Source: Mycobacterium heidelbergense
GTDB lineage: Bacteria > Actinomycetota > Actinomycetes > Mycobacteriales > Mycobacteriaceae
Length of the DNA: 64,000 bases
Direction of reading: 5' to 3'
NCBI RefSeq assembly: GCF_010730745.1
Contig: NZ_AP022615.1
Span: forward strand, 3,844,001-3,908,000
Below the pieces are notes generated by a model. It made no database searches. It was not told where the DNA came from and saw only the letters and a list, made by a program, of their open reading frames with translations. Positions within the stretch are counted from its first letter, which is position 1; each line of letters begins with the position of its first letter. Made by a program: the position numbers and the translations under genes. Shown piece after piece: positions 1 to 8,113 of this stretch.

Positions 1-63
1 CGTGGCGGGTCCCGGTAGTGACGGTGCCGCCGAAGATCGGACCACGCTGACGTCGGCGTGACT

Positions 64-1433
64 TTACGGGTCGTCTTCGTCGTCGTGGTGGAGGAGTTTT
101 TCGGGGTGCCAGTAGGTGTTGGTTCTGGGTTGGCCGTGGTCGAGGTGTGGGGGTGGGATCCATTCGGTGTCGCCGTGGGTGTTTTTGCGGGTGCTCCAGC
201 CGCCGGGTTGCACGATGTGGTGTTGGGTGGGACACCCGAAGGCCAGGTTGTTGACGTCGGTGTCGCCGCAGGTGGTGTAGGGCTCGACGTGATGGACTTC
301 GCACCAGTACCCGGGCACGGTGCAGCCGGGTGCGGTGCAGCCAAGGTCTTTGGCGTACAAGACGATCCGCTGGGCGGGGGAGGCCAGCCTTTTGGTGTGG
401 TACAGGGCTAGGGTTTTGCCCTTGTCGAAGATGGCCAGGTAGTGGCGGGCGTGGCGGGACAGGCGGATCACATCACTCATGGGCAGGATGCTGCCCCGCC
501 GGTCAGGCCCCGCCCGGCGGCGGCCTCGAGCTCGGCCAGGGTGGTGGTGACGATGATCGAGGCGGGTAGGCCGTTGTGTTGGCCGAGGTTTCCGGAGGCG
601 AGCAGGGCGCGCAGCGCGGCATTGAGACCATCGTGTTGGCGCTGCGCCGGGGAGCGGGAGTCTTTATCGATCACCTCTTGGCTGGGCGCGCCGTCCACGG
701 TGGGGGTGTCATCGGTGGGGTTGCACATGCCGGGGGCGGCTAGTTTGGCCCACACGGCTTCTAGGGTGGCGCGGGCTTCGGGGGTGAGCCAGCCGTGTAG
801 TGCGGACATGCCGTCGGCTTCCTGCTTACCCAGGGTCAGGCCGCGCCGGCGGGCGCGATCGTCGTCGCTGTAGGTGCCGTCGGGGTTGAGGCAGTCGGCG
901 AGGGTGTCGGCCAGTGCGCCGAGTTGTTCGGGTCGATGTTGGGTGCCCAGGCGGGCGAGGTGTTTTTCGGCGCGTTCGCGGGTGGCTTGGTCGATCCAGC
1001 CGGGTAGTTGGTGGTAGAACCGGCGGATCGCCGCGACTTGCGCGCCCCCCAGTTTCCCGTCGCGTTGGGCCGCGGCGGTTTCGGCGAGCACCGGCGCCAA
1101 CGGTTCGCCGGTCAACGCGCGGCGGGGTCCGAGGTCGGCGGCTTCGTGAATGCGCCGGCCCGCTTCGCCACGGGTGATCAACGCCCACTCGGCGATCGCA
1201 TGCGAGAGCGTGCCGCCCAGTTCTTCGGGGGTGGCCTGGCGGGCCAGCTGATTGATCAGCGGATGCTCGATGGCTGGCACGCGGCGGCGCACCGTCTCGC
1301 AGCGCTCCAACAACGCCAACCGCTCCGGCGTGGTCAACGCCTCAAAATCCAGACCAACTACCCCGTCAACCGCGGCATCCAGGGCGTCGAAGGCAGCCGT
1401 GATCGCCTCCCGATCGGCCGCTCTCGAATGCAT
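64..1433 (-). pseudogene. REP13E12-family HNH endonuclease-like protein (DUF222 + HNH), frameshifted
   Basis: Two abutting frames together make one 13E12 repeat protein. The upstream part (1433 down to about 490) encodes the DUF222 domain (for example LERCETVRRRVPAIEHP). The downstream part (about 490 to 64) encodes the HNH domain (CTVPGYWCEVHHVEPY). The upstream frame runs out as LTGGAASCP then TGA at 477-479, while the next frame reads SILPMSDVIRL, which is how intact family members continue after LTGGG. Loss of one G in the G-run near 491-496 explains the break. A TAGTAT -10 lies six bases before the ATG, so the mRNA is probably leaderless, and a LexA-like box overlaps the start. The family is multicopy in mycobacteria, and one member carries the phiRv1 attB site. 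A sequencing error in the homopolymer is the main alternative to a real pseudogene. Confidence 0.8.
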
Positions 1434-1439
1434 GTTCGA
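1424..1439 (-). promoter_or_regulatory. LexA/SOS-like box over the start of the 13E12 gene
   Basis: On the minus strand this reads TCGAAC-ATGC-ATTCGA, one mismatch from the mycobacterial LexA box TCGAAC-N4-GTTCGA. The -10 (TAGTAT, 1445-1440) lies immediately upstream and the start codon is inside the box, so bound LexA would block initiation. DNA-damage-inducible 13E12 genes with SOS boxes are known in M. tuberculosis. Confidence 0.65.
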
Positions 1440-1510
1440 ATACTATGACCGGGCACCGACAAAACCCATCTGGCAAAACCACTGAGGCGCAGGTGGCCTA
1501 GGCGGCGGGA

Positions 1511-2239
1511 TCAGGCCGCGATGCGCCGGGCGCCTTCGTTCAACGCCTGATCGAAGCGATCCAGCACCGTCTCGGCCACCAGCCGGTGCGCCCCCAGCGG
1601 GGCCGCAATCTCGATGCCGGCGCGGTCAGCGAACGCGCGCACCCGGTCCGGCAGCAACCCCGGCGCCAGGAACCACGGCGCGATGATCACCCGTCGGGCG
1701 CCTTGGCGGCGCAACCTGCCGGCGGCTTCGGCCAGCGACCGTTGCGGTCGGGTGGCGAACGCCGTCGTCGCGCCGACCCAACCAGTGCCCACGAGCAGCT
1801 TCGGCGCCACCCGCGCGGTGCGCGCGTTCGCTACGGGATCCGACGAGCCGATCGCCACGACGAGCACTCCGAGCGTGTCGTCGAGCCGCGAAACCCCCAA
1901 CCCCGTCACGCGCTGACGCAGCACCGACACCAACCGGTCGTCCTCGCCGAGCACGGGCGCCTGGCGCACCCGCTGCGGCGTCGTGCAGCCGGCGATCTGG
2001 CGGGGGATGTCGACGCGGGCGTGGTAGGCGTTTGCCAGCAGCAGCGGGGCGACGACAGCCCGCCCGGCGCCCGATAGCCCGTCCAGCACGTCGACCAGGC
2101 TGGGCGCGTTCAGCTCGCAGAAGGCCAGCCGCACGTCCAGCCCGGGGCGCAGGAGCGCCACCCGGTCGGCGACGGCCCGCGCATTGGCGGCCGACCGAGG
2201 ATCCTTGCTTCCGTGGGCGGTCAGCACGAGTGCCGTCAC
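1511..2239 (-). CDS. che1: Sirohydrochlorin ferrochelatase / CbiX-like chelatase (Rv2393 ortholog)
   Basis: A 242-aa CbiX/SirB-type protein. The N-terminus reads TALVLTAHGSKDPRSA, whose His is the conserved metal-binding residue of the first chelatase half. The second half repeats the fold from about LGVLVVAIGSSDP. The likely role is to insert Fe2+ into sirohydrochlorin, giving the siroheme needed by the sulfite reductase encoded two genes upstream. The start is GTG at 2239 because it overlaps the cysH stop (GTGA) and removes a proline- and arginine-rich extension that lacks family similarity. It is the third gene of the nirA-cysH-che1 operon. CbiX enzymes also act in cobalamin synthesis, but the sulfur context favours siroheme. 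Confidence 0.85.
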   Translation of the reverse strand: MTALVLTAHGSKDPRSAANARAVADRVALLRPGLDVRLAFCELNAPSLVDVLDGLSGAGRAVVAPLLLANAYHARVDIPRQIAGCTTPQRVRQAPVLGEDDRLVSVLRQRVTGLGVSRLDDTLGVLVVAIGSSDPVANARTARVAPKLLVGTGWVGATTAFATRPQRSLAEAAGRLRRQGARRVIIAPWFLAPGLLPDRVRAFADRAGIEIAAPLGAHRLVAETVLDRFDQALNEGARRIAA

Positions 2240-2979
2240 GACGCGTGCAACCCACATTCTGTCTTGGTCAGGCCCTGCCAGCGCCCGCTGCGCGGGTCGG
2301 CGCCCTCGACCGGCTTGGCCGTGCACGGAGCGCAGCCGATCGATGGATAGCCTTCGTAGACAAGGGGATTGACCAACACATCGTGTTCGGCGATGTAGTC
2401 CTGCACGTCCTGATCGGTCCACGCCGCCAGCGGGTTGACCTTCACCAGCTTGAACGCGTCGTCGAAGCCGACGAGCGGGGCGTTGGCGCGGGTCGGCGCC
2501 TCGACCCGGCGCAGCCCGGTGACCCAGGCCGAGTAGCCACGCAGCGCTTTGCCCAGCGGGGCGACCTTGCGCAGCCGGCAGCACTCGCCGGGGTCACGGG
2601 CGAACAGGTCCTTGCCCAGCAGTTTGTCCTGCTCGGCCACCGAGTGCTCCGGGGTGACATTGAGCACCCGCACGTCGTAGACCGACTCGATCGCGTCCCG
2701 GGTGCCGATGGTTTCCACGAAGTGATAGCCGGTGTCGAGAAACAGCACCGGCACGCCCGGCCGCACCTTGGCGGCCAGGTCCACCAGCACGGCGTCGGCC
2801 ATGTTCGAGGCCACCACGTAGTTGCACGTCGCCCAGCCGCGCGGCCCGTTGACACCGCCGAAGTTCTCCTCGGTCCACCGCAGCAGATCGGTGGCGCTGG
2901 CGCCCACGAGTTCCGCCGCGCCGCGGGCGGCCAGCTCACGCAGTTCGGCCTCGCTGCGCTTGGTCGCTTCGCCGCTCAT
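2236..2979 (-). CDS. cysH: Adenylyl-sulfate (APS) reductase, thioredoxin-dependent
   Basis: A 247-aa protein that reduces APS to sulfite for cysteine synthesis in the cytoplasm. It has the PAPS-reductase fold and the paired cysteines of the 4Fe-4S APS-reductase subgroup (GECCRLRK near residue 130 and GCAPCTAKP near residue 220). The C-terminus carries the catalytic Cys in TECGLH. The cluster cysteines indicate APS rather than PAPS as substrate, as shown for the M. tuberculosis enzyme. The start ATG at 2979 overlaps the nirA stop (ATGA), and the stop overlaps the che1 GTG, so the three genes are translationally coupled. An upstream in-frame start would add 11 arginine-rich residues and is less likely. 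Confidence 0.93.
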   Translation of the reverse strand: MSGEATKRSEAELRELAARGAAELVGASATDLLRWTEENFGGVNGPRGWATCNYVVASNMADAVLVDLAAKVRPGVPVLFLDTGYHFVETIGTRDAIESVYDVRVLNVTPEHSVAEQDKLLGKDLFARDPGECCRLRKVAPLGKALRGYSAWVTGLRRVEAPTRANAPLVGFDDAFKLVKVNPLAAWTDQDVQDYIAEHDVLVNPLVYEGYPSIGCAPCTAKPVEGADPRSGRWQGLTKTECGLHAS

Positions 2980-4643
2980 CGCAGGTCGCCTTCCTCGGCG
3001 CGAACGACCCACTGCGCGAATCGTTCACCGTCGGAGCGGTGTTTGATGAAATTCCGCACCACCCGTTCGATGTAGTCGCCCAGCTCGTCGCTGGTGACCT
3101 TGTGCTGGCGCAGTTTTCGGCCGAAACCACTGTCCAGGCCGAGGCTGCCGCCCAGGTGCACCTGGAAGCCCTCGACCGAGGCGCCGTGACCGTCGTCGAC
3201 CATCTGGCCCTTGAACCCGATGTCGGCGACCTGAATCCGCGCACACGAGTTCGGGCAGCCGTTGATGTTCACCGTGATCGGCACGTCGAGCTCGGAGTTG
3301 ATGTCCTCGAGGCGGCGCTCCAGCTCGGGCACCAATCCCTGTGCCCTGCCCCGTGTTTCGGCGAACGACAGTTTGCAGAACTCGATCCCGCTGCACGCCA
3401 TCAGATTTCGGCGCCAATGCGACGGGCGCGACTGCAGGCCCAAGGCCTCCACCCCGGCGATCAGATCCTCGAGCTTGTCGTCGGGAACGTCGAGGATGAC
3501 CAGCTTCTGGTAGGGGGTGAACCGGATTCGGTTCGAGCCGGCCCGCTCGGCCAGGTCGGCCACCGCCGTGAGGACGGTGCCCGACACGCGTCCGGCGATC
3601 GGCGCAACCCCGACGGCGTTGAGCCCGTTCTTCAGCCGCTGCACGCCGACGTGGTCCACCGCGTGCTTGACCGGCTCCGGGGCCGGGCCGTCGATCAGCG
3701 GGCGCTTGAGGTATTCGGTTTCGAGGATTTCCCTGAATTTTTCGACGCCCCAGTCCTTGATCAGGAACTTCAGCCGCGCCTTGGACCGCAGCCGCCGGTA
3801 GCCGTAGTCGCGGAACACCGACGTCACCGCCGCCCACACCTCGGGCACCTCGTGCAGCGGAACCCACGCGCCGACCCGTTGGGCCAGCATCGGATTGGTG
3901 GACAGGCCGCCGCCGACCCACAGGTCCAGGCCGGGACCGTGCTCGGGATGGTTGACGCCGATGAACGCGATGTCGTTGATCTCGTGCGCGACATCCTGCA
4001 GGCCCGAGATGGCGGTCTTGTACTTGCGCGGCAGGTCGGCGAAGTCGGGCTTGCCGATGTAGCGGCGGACGATCTCGTCGATCGCCCAGGTCGGGTCGAG
4101 CACCTCGTCGAGCGACTCGCCGGCCAGGGGTGAGCCCAGGATCACGCGCGGGCAGTCACCGCACGCCTCGGCGGTCTGCAGTCCGACGTCGGCGAGCCTG
4201 CGCCAGATTTCGGGGACGTTCTCCACCTCGATCCAGTGCATCTGCACGTTCTGCCGGTCGGAGATGTCGGCGGTGTCGCGTCCGAACTCCGTCGAGATCT
4301 CGCCGATCGTGCGCAGCGCGGCGGTGGACAGGGCGCCGCCGTCGCAGCGCACCCGCATCATGAAGTATTTGGCCTCGAGCAGGTCGGCGTTCTCGTCGCC
4401 GGTGAACGACCCGTCGTAGCCCTGCTCACGCTGGGTGTAGAGGCCCCACCAGCGGAAGCGGCCGCGCAGATCGCTCTTGTCGATGCTGTCGAAGCCGGCC
4501 TTGGCGTAGACGTTTTCGATGCGCTCCCGCACCTCGAGCGGGGCGCCGGCCCGCTTCATCTCTTCGTTGGCGTTGAGTGGCTCGCGATCTCCCAGCGCCC
4601 ACTGGCCCTCGCTGCGGGCTTTTGCGGGACGGGCTGTGGTCAT
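2976..4643 (-). CDS. nirA: Ferredoxin-dependent sulfite reductase (NirA/SirA)
   Basis: A 555-aa siroheme/4Fe-4S reductase that converts sulfite to sulfide with electrons from ferredoxin. Cluster-binding cysteines are visible as CSGIEFC (near residues 417-423) and NGCPNSC (near 462-466), in the CX5C...CX3C pattern. The FRWWGLYTQREQGYDG segment near the N-terminus holds a conserved Tyr of the family. The start is ATG 4643, giving MTTARPAKA as in M. tuberculosis. Its ribosome-binding site is GGAG followed by AAC and CTCC, so the site can pair with itself. A leader ORF with three cysteines in its tail precedes the gene, so cysteine-responsive attenuation is likely. First gene of the nirA-cysH-che1 operon. 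Confidence 0.93.
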   Translation of the reverse strand: MTTARPAKARSEGQWALGDREPLNANEEMKRAGAPLEVRERIENVYAKAGFDSIDKSDLRGRFRWWGLYTQREQGYDGSFTGDENADLLEAKYFMMRVRCDGGALSTAALRTIGEISTEFGRDTADISDRQNVQMHWIEVENVPEIWRRLADVGLQTAEACGDCPRVILGSPLAGESLDEVLDPTWAIDEIVRRYIGKPDFADLPRKYKTAISGLQDVAHEINDIAFIGVNHPEHGPGLDLWVGGGLSTNPMLAQRVGAWVPLHEVPEVWAAVTSVFRDYGYRRLRSKARLKFLIKDWGVEKFREILETEYLKRPLIDGPAPEPVKHAVDHVGVQRLKNGLNAVGVAPIAGRVSGTVLTAVADLAERAGSNRIRFTPYQKLVILDVPDDKLEDLIAGVEALGLQSRPSHWRRNLMACSGIEFCKLSFAETRGRAQGLVPELERRLEDINSELDVPITVNINGCPNSCARIQVADIGFKGQMVDDGHGASVEGFQVHLGGSLGLDSGFGRKLRQHKVTSDELGDYIERVVRNFIKHRSDGERFAQWVVRAEEGDLR

Positions 4644-4752
4644 TCGGAGGTTCTCCTTCGCGAATGTTGCAGGCGTGGACGCGCGGCTCACCGTTCTTTC
4701 GGCGGCGCAGATCCGGCGCCAGCTGGACGTACAGGTGGGCGGGTCTACGACA

Positions 4753-4857
4753 TCAAGGCAGACAGCTACAGCTGCAGACACGCTTGAGATCGATATGCCG
4801 CCGCGCCACGAGGGCTGTCCCGGCATTGCAGCGCGGGTTGTAGCGGGCGGCGGTCAC
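4753..4857 (-). CDS. Cysteine-rich leader peptide upstream of nirA (putative attenuator)
   Basis: A short ORF of 34 codons plus stop from a GTG at 4857, ending RHIDLKRVCSCSCLP. A CAGAAT -10 lies exactly six bases upstream of this GTG, as in leaderless mycobacterial transcripts. A second in-frame GTG at 4809 would give an 18-residue version. Actinobacterial leader peptides often carry an HxDL-x-R motif followed by cysteines, and leaderless polycysteine ORFs are reported as cysteine-responsive attenuators upstream of sulfur genes in mycobacteria. The inferred role is that stalling at the Cys codons when Cys-tRNA is scarce frees the nirA ribosome-binding site. About 110 nt separate the stop from nirA. 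No other gene is seen between nirA and hemW. Confidence 0.7.
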   Translation of the reverse strand: MTAARYNPRCNAGTALVARRHIDLKRVCSCSCLP

Positions 4858-4863
4858 GCGCCC

Positions 4864-4869
4864 ATTCTG
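4864..4869 (-). promoter_or_regulatory. Putative -10 element of the nirA leader transcript
   Basis: Minus-strand CAGAAT, one base from TANNNT, followed by six bases and the leader GTG. This predicts transcription starting at the G of the leader start codon. Confidence 0.45.
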
Positions 4870-5012
4870 CCACGGATGGCGACCAGCCGCGCCACCAGGT
4901 CAAATTTGTTCTCACAGTGATTAAAACTACGGGCGAATCCTGGGTGGTTGGGTTGACAAAACCGAGAATCCGCTGAGAGGCCTCCAGTTCGGCGGGCGTG
5001 GGAAGATTTGGC

Positions 5013-6185
5013 ATGCCCCCTCACGAGGCCCCCGTGGACCTGCCCGCCCTGCGGCCGAATCCCGGGCGGCCGTTCGGCTTGTACATCCACGTTCCGTTCT
5101 GCATAACGCGTTGCGGCTACTGCGACTTCAACACGTACACGCCGGCCGAACTGGGCGGCGTCAACCCGGACGCCTGGCTGAACGCGCTGGGATCGGAGCT
5201 CGAACTGGCGGCCGCGCGGTTGGGCGGACCGACCGTCGGCACGGTGTTTGTCGGCGGGGGGACCCCGTCGCTGCTGGGCGGCGAACGCATGGCCACGTTG
5301 CTGGGCATGGTGCGCGGCCACTTCGTCCTGGCTCCCGACGCCGAGGTGACCACCGAGGCCAACCCCGAGTCGACGTGGCCGGAATTCTTCGCGGCGATCC
5401 GGGCCGCCGGATACACGCGGGTGTCGCTGGGCATGCAGTCGGTGTCACCGCGAGTGCTCGGGGTCCTCGACCGGGTACACACGCCGAACCGGTCGGCGGC
5501 CGCGGCCCGCGAGGCGTTGGCCGAGGGCTTCGACCACGTCAGCCTCGACCTGATCTATGGAACGCCGGGGGAGTCCGACGACGACCTGGCGCGCTCCGTC
5601 GACACCGCGGTCGGCGCCGGCGTCGATCACGTGTCCGCGTACGCCCTGCTCGTCGAGGAGGGCACCGCGCTGGCCCGGCGCGTTCGGCGCGGGGAACTGG
5701 CCGCACCCGACGACGACGTGCTGGCGCACCGCTACGAGTTGGTCGATGCCCGGCTGTCCGCGGCCGGGATGGCCTGGTACGAGGTGTCCAACTGGTCGCG
5801 ACCGGGCGGCGAGTGCGGGCACAACCTCGGCTACTGGGACGGCGGCGAGTGGTGGGGCGCCGGGCCCGGGGCGCACGGACACGTCGGTGCGACGCGCTGG
5901 TGGAACGTCAAGCACCCCAACGCGTATGCGGAGATGCTGGCCGGTGCCGCGCTGCCGGTGGCGGGTTTCGAGGAGCTGGACGGCGACGCCCTGCACACCG
6001 AGGACGTGCTGCTGAAAACCCGCCTGCGCCAAGGGCTTCCGATAGACCGGCTGGGCGTGGCCGAACGCGAACGCGCCGAAACCGTCGTCGCTGACGGCCT
6101 GTTGGTGACCGACGGCGACCGGCTGGTGCTCACCCCGCGCGGGCGGCTGCTGGCCGACGCGGTGGTGCGCTCGCTGCTCGGCTAG
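5013..6185 (+). CDS. hemW: HemW-type radical SAM protein (annotated hemN in M. tuberculosis)
   Basis: A 390-aa radical SAM protein. The cluster motif CITRCGYCDF is CX3CX2C followed by Asp-Phe, typical of HemW, whereas true coproporphyrinogen dehydrogenases (HemN) have a fourth Cys here. HemW family members bind heme and act as heme chaperones, so the hemN name of the M. tuberculosis ortholog is probably misleading. Other conserved parts are VFVGGGTPSLL and VSLGMQSV, and a HemN C-terminal domain follows. ATG 5013 is chosen because GGAAGA sits six bases upstream; a GTG at 4998 would add five residues. It converges with the SbtA-like gene, with 3 bp between the stops. The M. tuberculosis neighbours rpfD and Rv2390c are absent. 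Confidence 0.87.
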   Translation: MPPHEAPVDLPALRPNPGRPFGLYIHVPFCITRCGYCDFNTYTPAELGGVNPDAWLNALGSELELAAARLGGPTVGTVFVGGGTPSLLGGERMATLLGMVRGHFVLAPDAEVTTEANPESTWPEFFAAIRAAGYTRVSLGMQSVSPRVLGVLDRVHTPNRSAAAAREALAEGFDHVSLDLIYGTPGESDDDLARSVDTAVGAGVDHVSAYALLVEEGTALARRVRRGELAAPDDDVLAHRYELVDARLSAAGMAWYEVSNWSRPGGECGHNLGYWDGGEWWGAGPGAHGHVGATRWWNVKHPNAYAEMLAGAALPVAGFEELDGDALHTEDVLLKTRLRQGLPIDRLGVAERERAETVVADGLLVTDGDRLVLTPRGRLLADAVVRSLLG

Positions 6186-6188
6186 CGC

Positions 6189-7433
6189 TCAGGCGCCCGG
6201 GAACCAGTGCCCGACGATGCGGACGATCTCGATGTACAGCGGGATCCCGATGGTGACGTTGTAGGAGAACGTCAGGCCCAGCGAGGCGGCCAGCGGCAAC
6301 GTCGGGCTCGCCTCGGGAATGGCCAGGCGCTGGACCGCCGGGACGGCGATGTAGGACGCCGCACCGCACAGCACCGCGAACAGCACGTACGTTCCCGTCT
6401 TGAAGCCGGCATGGGTCAGGTCGGAGTAGGTGTAGGCGACAAAAATCCCCAGCGTCGCGAAGATGTTCGGCGCCAGCAGGCCGTAGAAGATGAAACCGAC
6501 GCCCGCCGATCTCAGGTCCTTTAATTTTCGCGACGCCGTCATGCCCATCTCGAGCAAGAACAGGCAGAGCACGCCCTGGAACGCCAAGACGAAGAACTTG
6601 TCGTCGTCTTGCACGACCTTCTGCCCCTGCAGACCACTGACGAGGCCGATGATGATTCCGCCGAAGAGCAGGACCAGGCCGGGGTTGAGGAATACCTCCT
6701 GGAAGAGCTCGCGGGAGAAGAGCGGCATCTTCTTGCCCGCCGGCGCGGGCGGGGGTTGGCCGGGCTCCCAGTCCGGGTGGTCCAGTCGCTCCATCGAGAG
6801 CTCCAGTTCCTGCTCGACTCCCCGGTCGTGCTCGGCCTCGAGGCTCCGGCCATGCGGAGGCTTTGCCGCCGTGCCGGGCCCGACCCCGACCTTGACGGGT
6901 GGCGTGTAGCCGGCCTCGTCGGGCATGTACCCCGCCGAGTCCATTTCCCGGTGCCGCAGCCGCGCCACCAGGTACAGCGCCACCAGGCAGCCCGGAACCT
7001 CCATGATCGCCAGCATGACCGGCATGTACGCGTTGAAGGCGATGCCAACGGCCGTCAGGACCGCCACGCAGGTGGCGAAGGTTCCCGCCGAGTCCGACCC
7101 GTAATAGCCGGCGACCGTCGCCCGGTCCACCTTCCGCAGGGACGTCAGCCACCCCAGGAGGACGTAGGCGACGCATCCGATGAGGAAGTTCAGTACGAAG
7201 CCCAGCACCATGAATCCCACGATGGCGCCGATGCTGGAGGCGCTGACGTTGGCCAGCTCCTCGCCGCCGTGCCAGCCGATGGCCAGCAGCAGGTACATCG
7301 TCAAGCCCTGGTAGATCACGTAGGGGAATTCGAACCGCACCTTCAGGATCGGGATCAGGAACCCGAAGTAGAAGAACAGCAGGAGCGGCTTGAACAGGTT
7401 ATGGGTGAAGTTGTGCCAAAACTCTTGGACCAT
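6189..7433 (-). CDS. SbtA-type sodium-dependent bicarbonate permease family protein (Rv2387-like)
   Basis: A membrane protein of 414 aa. Two blocks of hydrophobic segments (residues about 10-180 and 260-410) flank a charged cytoplasmic linker of about 80 residues rich in Pro, Glu and Asp. The duplicated five-helix layout and segments such as VAGYYGSDSAGTFATCVAVL match the SbtA/DUF897 family of Na+-dependent HCO3- transporters. Substrate is inferred from the family only. ATG 7433 is preferred because GAGAGAGG lies five bases upstream; further in-frame starts at 7448 and 7490 lack a good site. It occupies the place of Rv2387, between hemN/hemW and mbtI. Confidence 0.72.
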   Translation of the reverse strand: MVQEFWHNFTHNLFKPLLLFFYFGFLIPILKVRFEFPYVIYQGLTMYLLLAIGWHGGEELANVSASSIGAIVGFMVLGFVLNFLIGCVAYVLLGWLTSLRKVDRATVAGYYGSDSAGTFATCVAVLTAVGIAFNAYMPVMLAIMEVPGCLVALYLVARLRHREMDSAGYMPDEAGYTPPVKVGVGPGTAAKPPHGRSLEAEHDRGVEQELELSMERLDHPDWEPGQPPPAPAGKKMPLFSRELFQEVFLNPGLVLLFGGIIIGLVSGLQGQKVVQDDDKFFVLAFQGVLCLFLLEMGMTASRKLKDLRSAGVGFIFYGLLAPNIFATLGIFVAYTYSDLTHAGFKTGTYVLFAVLCGAASYIAVPAVQRLAIPEASPTLPLAASLGLTFSYNVTIGIPLYIEIVRIVGHWFPGA

Positions 7434-8088
7434 GGGTGCCTCTCTCATTGATGCGGTGATCAGGGGAAGCACCGTCCGCAACCGTGCCAACCACGAACAT
7501 CCCGAGACCGTGCCAAAATTTATCCCCGCCGATGCGGGTCCGCCACTCGGACACGACGCAAAAAGCCCAGGTTTTGCCGAGGTGCGCCCGAATGGCCGGT
7601 TTTGCTAAAGCCGGTGGTCAGAGCCGCGCAGGTGGGGCCGCGTTAGGGTCGATTGACGTGAATCCGCTGTCACTTCCCTGTGATTTCGCTGTGTGGATCG
7701 ACGCCTCGTCGGCGCGCCGCGAATGCGGCGACGGCTTTGGGCCGACTCCGGTGCGGCGACCTGCCACCGGGCCTCACGCGGAAGGCGAGCGGCGCGTGAG
7801 GATTTCCCCCGAGCCGTGCGGGCGCGACGCGGGGCCGCACGCCGGTTTCGCGATGATCGGCGGCTCGTCGTTCAGGCCGCGCGGGCCCGGCGGTGGCCGC
7901 TCGCCGAAACGACGGACGGTTCGACGTCGTCCCGGTCGCCCGCGGGCCGGCCGGCGAACGGTGTTAGCTGCGCTGGGCCGCCGGGCGCGCCGTTAAAGTT
8001 TCGTTAAAGCTGCCCGGTGGGCCTTTCCCCGCCGGCGCGGTCGCTGCGTCGTTGCGTGACCCCGACGGGAGGGGTTGCGCCCGCTTAC
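7434..8088. other. Gene-free interval upstream of mbtI
   Basis: About 650 bp with no ORF I can support. One plus-strand open frame across 7484-7996 is Arg/Gly/Pro-rich and has no domain or convincing ribosome site. The right end holds the mbtI promoter and an IdeR-like box. The rest could be remnant DNA. Confidence 0.5.
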
Positions 8089-8107
8089 ATAGGTTAGGCT
8101 ACATTTA
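8089..8107 (+). promoter_or_regulatory. IdeR (iron box)-like site before mbtI
   Basis: The 19-bp sequence ATAGGTTAGGCTACATTTA matches 14 of 19 positions of the IdeR consensus TTAGGTTAGGCTAACCTAA, with an intact left half and core. It overlaps candidate -10 elements (TAGGCT 8095-8100, TACATT 8100-8105) just ahead of the mbtI GTG at 8114. Iron-loaded IdeR would be expected to repress mbtI. Confidence 0.8.
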
Positions 8108-8113
8108 CTTACC

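Noticed and set aside
7484..7996. Possible gene in the gap before mbtI
   Set aside because: Arg/Gly/Pro-rich composition, no convincing start site and no recognised domain.
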